Part shown: positions 58,828 through 64,000 of the stretch, piece after piece
Position numbering within the stretch: position 1 is the first letter of the stretch
Layout: each line of letters begins with the position of its first letter
Assembly: GCA_038503065.1 (NCBI GenBank)
Contig: JBCAMK010000008.1
Coordinates: 1,860,001 to 1,924,000, forward strand
Source of the DNA: Paragyromitra xinjiangensis
Taxonomy: Eukaryota; Ascomycota; Pezizomycetes; Pezizales; Discinaceae
Direction: 5' to 3'
DNA length: 64,000 bases
Notes under the pieces: model-generated
Databases searched by the model: none
The model's input: only the letters and a program-made list of their open reading frames with translations
What the model was told of the DNA's origin: nothing
Made by a program: the position numbers and the translations under genes

Positions 58828-59103
58828 TCATTTGGCCAGTGATTTGATATTTCCATCTGGAGATACTAATCTGAACTGCTTGATTCTAAGCCTCTTTGCC
58901 TGGAGTCCGAGGGTATCGGTGTTTAGAATATTCTCGGAGTTCGGATAGTTGCCAGCATGCAGGACGACGAAGACGATGCGTTTGTTCTTGATAGTTGCTG
59001 GCAATGCCTGAAGGAGGCTCTGGACCCTGTGGGTTTTGATTCCATGCCTCTCCTCTATAGTGAATTTTTGTATGGTGGCGGAATCGATAAGCGTGTACCT
59101 CTT
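58828..59103 (-). pseudogene. Orphan coding fragment, 91 codons, no start
   Basis: On the minus strand, 91 codons are open from a TAA at 59104-59106 to the TGA at 58828-58830. The product reads like real protein: TIQKFTIEERHGIKTHRVQS, LLQALPATIKNKRIVFVVLH, AGNYPNSENILNTDTLGL and a basic end. No Met start is available in frame, and DNA upstream is not coding. The alternation of a helix and a hydrophobic strand (KRIVFVVLH) recalls the C-terminal ends of RHS/Crinkler-type NTPases in fungi, but this is only an impression. It is probably a terminal exon or a fragment of a decayed gene. Confidence 0.35.
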
Positions 59104-60583
59104 TTAGAACGATCTATTATAGCTAAATAGGATGGGTTTTTGGGAGGACGATCCTATAAAGTGATTCATTACATGATAAACACAATGCTTATAGGGAGAT
59201 TTTCAAAATTGAAGATATTTTCATGGTGTAATTGGATTTTGAAAAGTTGGGTTTTGGGTGGTGATGTGGTGGGGACACCCACAAAAGGGGGAAGGGTGCA
59301 ACATTCTGAAGCCTAGATCCACCCAGCTCAGGGGGTGCAATGGGGGTTTCCGCTCTGTGAGACCTCCTTATGCCTAACTAGAATACAATCTGGACCATCT
59401 GAGACACAGTATGATGGCAACATCATGCCTAATCCTCCAAAATGCTCAGGCCCCGGTTGCATTATAGGTCACATAGGCACATGTTTATCGATTCCCGCAC
59501 TATAGAATCAGTGTCAACTTTGTTGAACGCAGGTCCATTGAATGACTTTGAACTCGAGTAGCGAAGGATCCCCATTTGTAAGAGGAAGCTCGTCGCGCGA
59601 AATTCCCCTCTGTGCATGAATTAGTCGTGTACATAGGCTTTGAAGAATCAACCAACCTTAGTACGGAGTATAGATCGACTCGAGAGAGATTTGAAGAGCA
59701 TGGGACAATATGTCCTAACTTCGTCTTGCTGATCTTGTATGCCATCAATCCGGCGACAACTCTAACTTGGCATCCATCGTCGTTTTCGTTTGCGCCTATG
59801 AGCCTCGTAGTATGCGAAGTTCCTCATCGGAAATTCTCTCAACATTTGGATTGTCACTCTGCCCAACCAGCTGAAGCATTTCTCCTTGAATATACTGAGG
59901 GTAAATTTCGACGTATCAATGGAATTTGCATGGATCGTCTTCGAAGGTGTCATGCAGTGCAGCCAAAACGCGTGAAAGTAGTGTAGAGGTTTATGGTACC
60001 GCCTCCACCATTTATCGTTTTCTGAGCACCACTTCGGATCCACTTCGAGAAGGCTTTAATCCTCTCTGTTGACATCAATACTAAGAGCCTATTCATCACG
60101 TGACATACCATGGTTAAATTCTTGACTCATGTTATGAGTTTCTCCATCACCCTCTTTCCATATAGTTTTGACTTCATTGTAGATTCTAGCTAAGGGATCT
60201 CACCTTCCGAGAGTAATAATAAGATCAGGAGCTAAGGTAGTCGCTGCGTTGTCCCCAGAAATAGCTGGCGATGTGACATGACACGCATCGATACTGTACG
60301 TATCTCACTGATAAATGTATCTTTCATCGTCTTTTTCGATTCCAGTCTAACCTGCGGTCGCACATATAGTCCGGATCTGGCTGCCAATTCCATATTTCGC
60401 CGCTGATGCTTATTCCGGAAACTAGTAGGGGACGGAATTCTGCTCATGGGCACACCCTTTTCTAAACCTCGCTAACGAATATGGCAACGACCAAAACCCC
60501 ATTGGGATAACTATAGCTCGTGACTAGTAAGTGCCGTCTTAGTTATAAAAGAACGCGGGAGTGCATAAAGAATAGCACTGTCA
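59104..60583. other. Gene-poor stretch
   Basis: Overlapping frames lie on both strands at 59500-60043, the longest of 124 codons (59612-59986 plus), but there is no start context, splice pattern or family resemblance. They could be fragments of old mobile elements. Confidence 0.4.
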
Positions 60584-60591
60584 GCCAGACG

Positions 60592-61039
60592 CAGTGTACC
60601 CCACGAGCCGGCTCGTGGGCTTGGGCTCGAATTGTAGGCTCGAACTCCTCAAGCCTAAAGCCCCACGAGCCCTAGCCGGCTCGAGACTGTTTTCTAAGAG
60701 GCTCGAGTCCGGCTCGAGCCTATTAAATCTCAATAAAGGGTAAGAGCTGAGAGAGAGAAGCATAAAGTTGGCCTGGTCTCTCGGAGGTGGAGCCCTGGCA
60801 ACTGGGAGAGGGGAATGGAGAGGGTTGGGCTGCAGCGGGTATCTAGTTTTCAATGGTAATTGGTGATCTCCTTGTAATTATTTTCGCAAGGACGTCAAAC
60901 CACTATGAGTAAGCCAGGCTCGAGCCTGTCTCGAATCCCCTCAAGCCGGCTCGAATTTCTCAAGCCTATCCTTCCACAAGCCGAGTCAGCTCGAGCCCAG
61001 GCCTCCGTATCGGCTCGAACAGGCTTGTGGGGAACACTA
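60592..61039. mobile_element. hAT-type MITE with 8-bp target duplication and GGCTCGA subterminal repeats
   Basis: The 448-bp non-coding element begins cagtgtaccccacgagcc and ends ggcttgtggggaacacta, so the terminal inverted repeat is about 18 bp with a few mismatches. The direct repeat GCCAGACG flanks it at 60584-60591 and 61040-61047. An 8-bp duplication and a CAGTG-type end identify the hAT superfamily. Both ends are filled with many copies of ggctcga or its complement, likely transposase-binding sites, while the centre (about 60725-60900) lacks them. There is no transposase frame, so it would depend on an element elsewhere. Confidence 0.88.
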
Positions 61040-61047
61040 GCCAGACG

Positions 61048-63237
61048 CTTGGTTTCGCCGGCGTGTTCCAACGTAGGACGGAGAGAGGGAAGTTCGTGGG
61101 GTGCGGAGCAAGGTAAGCACTTGCGGGATCTAGGCTATACCTGAGATCTGGGGTTTGTTCTGGAGACTTGGAATGCTAATCGCGGACATGTTGCTTGTCA
61201 GCAAAACTGTTAATAGTTGGAGATTGATTTTTAATTTCAATTTTATTTATGCAACCACTCGGGTTATGGTGCTAGGTGAGATCGAGTGGTGACTGCACCT
61301 TAAGAAAATCTGTGAAGCAGTCTTGAACTTCGCTTTACAAACTCGCAGCTTATATTCGTACTTACTGAGAGACAAACCATTATACCCACAGAATCCTCGA
61401 CAGCAAGCATTGCGCCCTGAGGCCCAAGAGAGTGTAGACAGCTGGTAGAAAGGCCGAATTTTTCAGTGTGTTGTTCATGAGCTGATATCCCGTTTTAGAG
61501 GGGGTTGTTTGGTTGGTTGAGATGAGGTTGTCTGATGCACTGATATTCAAACATTATTTGACTGTGGTAACCCTACCGAGGCCTAGCCTTGGCGCAAGTC
61601 CTAACAATATAGCGCTAGGCTTTTCAATGCCAAGGCGGACTTGTCCGTCGTAGTTCTTGAACCAACTTCACCTTTAACATAGCGCACCAATGTGAACGTG
61701 CGATACCGAAACAATTCAAAGTCACCAACAAGTATCCAAAGTGGTAAAATTAGATCTACTGACTGGTACCACTCCAAAGTGGTAGCTAGGCAGCTTCATG
61801 ACCTTAGGAAGATTCTTCTAGTTGAAGCAACCGAGGAATACCCGGGTCTATAGGGAGCGCCGACCCTGTCAGCTCAGGTCTGCCTAACTCTGTCAACTAT
61901 ACACGATGAAAATGGTCCAGACTTCTTTGCTGACATTTCTACTTGCTAGAAAAATGAAGTTAGTAACAGGGGTAGGCCTCAGTTACGACCGACTCAATCA
62001 TAAACCCAAACACTTCAGATTACAGACTTATTCTTGCGGGCACGCTTAGAGCTTCTGGCGGTAATTGAGGTAGTAGTAGTTGCTGGAGTGTTTGGGTTTC
62101 AAGTCACGTTGTTGGTTCTTCCATATTTACTCCCGTCACTATTCCTTTCTCTTCAGCAAGTAAACGCAATTTAGAATTGAAAGGCTATTTATTGAGATGC
62201 AGAAAGGATAATGCGTTACATTTTAATCACATAGACACTCGCTAACATCACGTCGAAGGATCTTGGGAATATTCGCTTTAAATGAATTACTACTACTACT
62301 ACTACTACTACTTGGGAATATTCGCGCTAGAGAGATACTTATAGGTCGTAGAGGCGTTTGTGGAAGGAGTGACGAAGATAAAGCACTTGTTGGTAGCCTA
62401 ATCTTATGATTTTGCAGGTCTCCCATGATTTTTGGCCATTTTCAGAAATTAAATTTATTACATTCTTGCTTTTGTCTACTTTCAATCACCTTTACTCATT
62501 TGCTCGCGGAGGTATATCCAACCAATTTTTGGAAACCTTGACATGGGTAGGATGGTAGCTGAATTCGAATCAGTGGCAATTGCCTTCGTTCCCGGGCCCA
62601 CACTCGAAGCCATTTTATATACTGTTTTAGGAGTAGTTGGGTTCCTTTATAGGTTTGCGATAGCATCCCCAATTTCGTAATTATGCCGGTTTAAGTTCGA
62701 AGTCGTTCTTGAGGAATTTACCTTGTAGGAAGTGAGGAAATATCTCGCCCAAGCGATGATATAACGGAAAGGTATATCAAGGCACGCTTGCGCATACCTA
62801 TATCTACTCCCCAACTTGTGAACGAGACGAACAGAGTCCTAGATATTGAACTCATCTTTCTATTGTTTTTTTCCCAAACAGAAGGACTAGGGATATACTT
62901 TTCTAAGAATTGGACGGCATCTGATAGAATTTTATTTTATAGCTGTTAGATGTTTTCTTCGTACCGTTATATAAGCTCCTTGGATCCGCTCTGGCGAATT
63001 CGTTGAAATGTGCGAGGTCTTGCCGGTTTTTCACTGCTGTCCTGCTTGTGGGACAGGGCAGAGGAGCTAGTCGCTTGGGAAAACGCTGCAATCGCTTCCC
63101 GCAGGCGAAGCCCCTCGGCTAGATAGTAAGCGGAGAGTTAGATGCATCTCAGGGTGCTTTATGTGAGCGAACTAGGCCAACTCATCCTATGCCCCTAGGA
63201 GTGGGTCATGGAAGGGCAAGAAAATACAGTTCCGAGG
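61048..63237. other. Gene-poor stretch with a trinucleotide microsatellite
   Basis: No coding frame is convincing. A run of about eight tac/act units lies at 62287-62312 and is flanked by two copies of cttgggaatattcgc (about 62263-62277 and 62312-62326). A small repeat of aaagtggta occurs twice around 61737-61783. Confidence 0.45.
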
Positions 63238-63617
63238 TAACGTATTATACCGTGTACCCGATCACCGCTGTGTAGCCGATCACAGAAATATTAAAAATAA
63301 AAATGTCACTTATAATAACCTAGGACTCTCCCTCTACCTGTTTCTCTCACTGCATAGTGCTGGGTCTTTCTAGATATATCTAGATAGCCATCAGAGGCTT
63401 CAGAATGAATTTCATCCATCTCGTTCCAGATCCAAGTCAACACTAGAAAGCAAAGCTGCTACCACATCAACAACCTGAAGTGTGGCTTTTTAGAAGCCTG
63501 CCACATCTAGCTGATTTTGCACCCTTGTTAAGGCCTGTTGATGGCTGAAGCATCAAAAATTATGGTCTGAAGCAGTTCTGGGCTTGGGCCTGATCGGTTA
63601 CACGGTATAATACGTTA
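63238..63617. mobile_element. Candidate MITE with ~27-bp terminal inverted repeats
   Basis: TAACGTATTATACCGTGTA at 63238-63256 is repeated as its exact reverse complement at 63599-63617, and similarity continues inward (cccgatca against ccgatcag reversed) for about 27 bp. The span is 380 bp and non-coding. No clear target duplication is visible outside the repeats; a TA or TAA/TTA duplication hidden in the ends is possible, which would suit Tc1/mariner or PIF/Harbinger families. Confidence 0.6.
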
Positions 63618-64000
63618 GATGGAAGCAGATACTCCGCTTTATGAACTGGATGAAGGGAGAAATTAAGGTGAGTTAAGAAAGCATGAAGCTGACGTGAATT
63701 GTACTTGATATATCTTCCGTATCACCACATCCTCGAAGTTCGATATTTCTTATCTAATTCCCTCAGCCACTTCTCGAGAATTCCCATCAGGCATAACGCT
63801 TGCATTTGTGTAAGAAAATGTTGATAAAGTACAATTTTAAGTTTTGTACAAAGATACAACTTCCTATCCACCCATTGACTGAATCTAATCTGTACAATTA
63901 CCTCCCCAAATCACAAGAACGCCAGTGTCCGCATACCATACTGATACTATCCTCTTCTGTAAGGTTCATAACCTAGAGATATTCTACACAACCCCTGGTT
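63618..64000. other. Intergenic to window end
   Basis: AT-rich with no recognisable gene or repeat on either strand. Confidence 0.45.

Noticed and set aside
59612..60043. Overlapping frames on both strands, one with a basic YYEAHRRKRKRRW-like end
   Set aside because: No transposase or other domain can be named, and the two strands compete; not enough for a call.
62690..62850. Possible Gypsy reverse-transcriptase remnant
   Set aside because: A few residues recalled the LREYI..L region, but in-frame stops and absence of the YxDD or other motifs leave nothing to support it.
1..64000. CRISPR array, bacterial operon features, Shine-Dalgarno sites
   Set aside because: All confident genes are intron-bearing fungal genes; no regularly spaced short repeats were found apart from the TPR-coding array.

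Overview
This window reads as nuclear DNA of a filamentous ascomycete (Pezizomycotina). Every confident gene has a fungal orthologue family, and most introns are 43-120 bp with GT-AG ends and a fungal branch point (gctaac, tgctaat, tactgac). AUR1, HIS4, LAS17, DUF7514 and NACHT-TPR genes all occur together in such genomes. I cannot fix the class; the large intergenic gaps with small transposons would suit Pezizomycetes, but that is only an impression.

Layout. 1-256 is the 3' end of an unidentified gene. 1970-3824 is a DUF7514 protein. 6001-13888 is a complete 12-exon TOR kinase. 15623-17126 is AUR1 (inositol phosphorylceramide synthase). 18570-19109 is an unidentified two-exon gene, followed by an NmrA-like reductase (19825-21107), GPI transamidase subunit PIG-S (22544-24348) and VPS55 (25614-26133). 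26647-30196 is a NACHT-TPR NOD-like receptor whose TPR array is almost identical from copy to copy. 30999-31157 may be a tiny membrane-protein gene. DRE2 (31930-32976) and proteasome alpha-6 (33535-34513) diverge from a shared promoter; then come a LOG-family enzyme (34926-35637), AP-3 sigma (37608-38295), ribosomal protein eL42 (38733-39657) and a secreted intradiol dioxygenase (41053-42516). About 42.5-47.8 kb is gene-poor and holds 5S rRNA-like copies, a possible tRNA-derived element and broken ORFs. PRS1 (47815-49232), LAS17/WASP (51303-53406), TAF9 (53613-54315) and HIS4 (54468-57144) form the last gene cluster. From 57.1 kb to the end I see no intact gene, but three MITE-like elements with terminal inverted repeats, two of them with clean target-site duplications.

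How the genes relate. The set is mostly housekeeping: growth control (TOR), sphingolipid and GPI-anchor synthesis, endosome/vacuole traffic (VPS55, AP-3 sigma), Fe-S assembly, PRPP supply (PRS1) feeding histidine synthesis (HIS4), actin nucleation (LAS17), general transcription (TAF9) and translation (eL42). They are not an operon or a secondary-metabolite cluster. The most unusual items are the NLR with an alternating two-type TPR array, a 45-nt in-frame intron in LAS17, an eL42 intron that seems to lack a GT donor, and the three small transposons.

Limits. Splice sites were placed by eye from reading frame, consensus sites and family conservation; no search or alignment was run. Residue numbers follow from those models.
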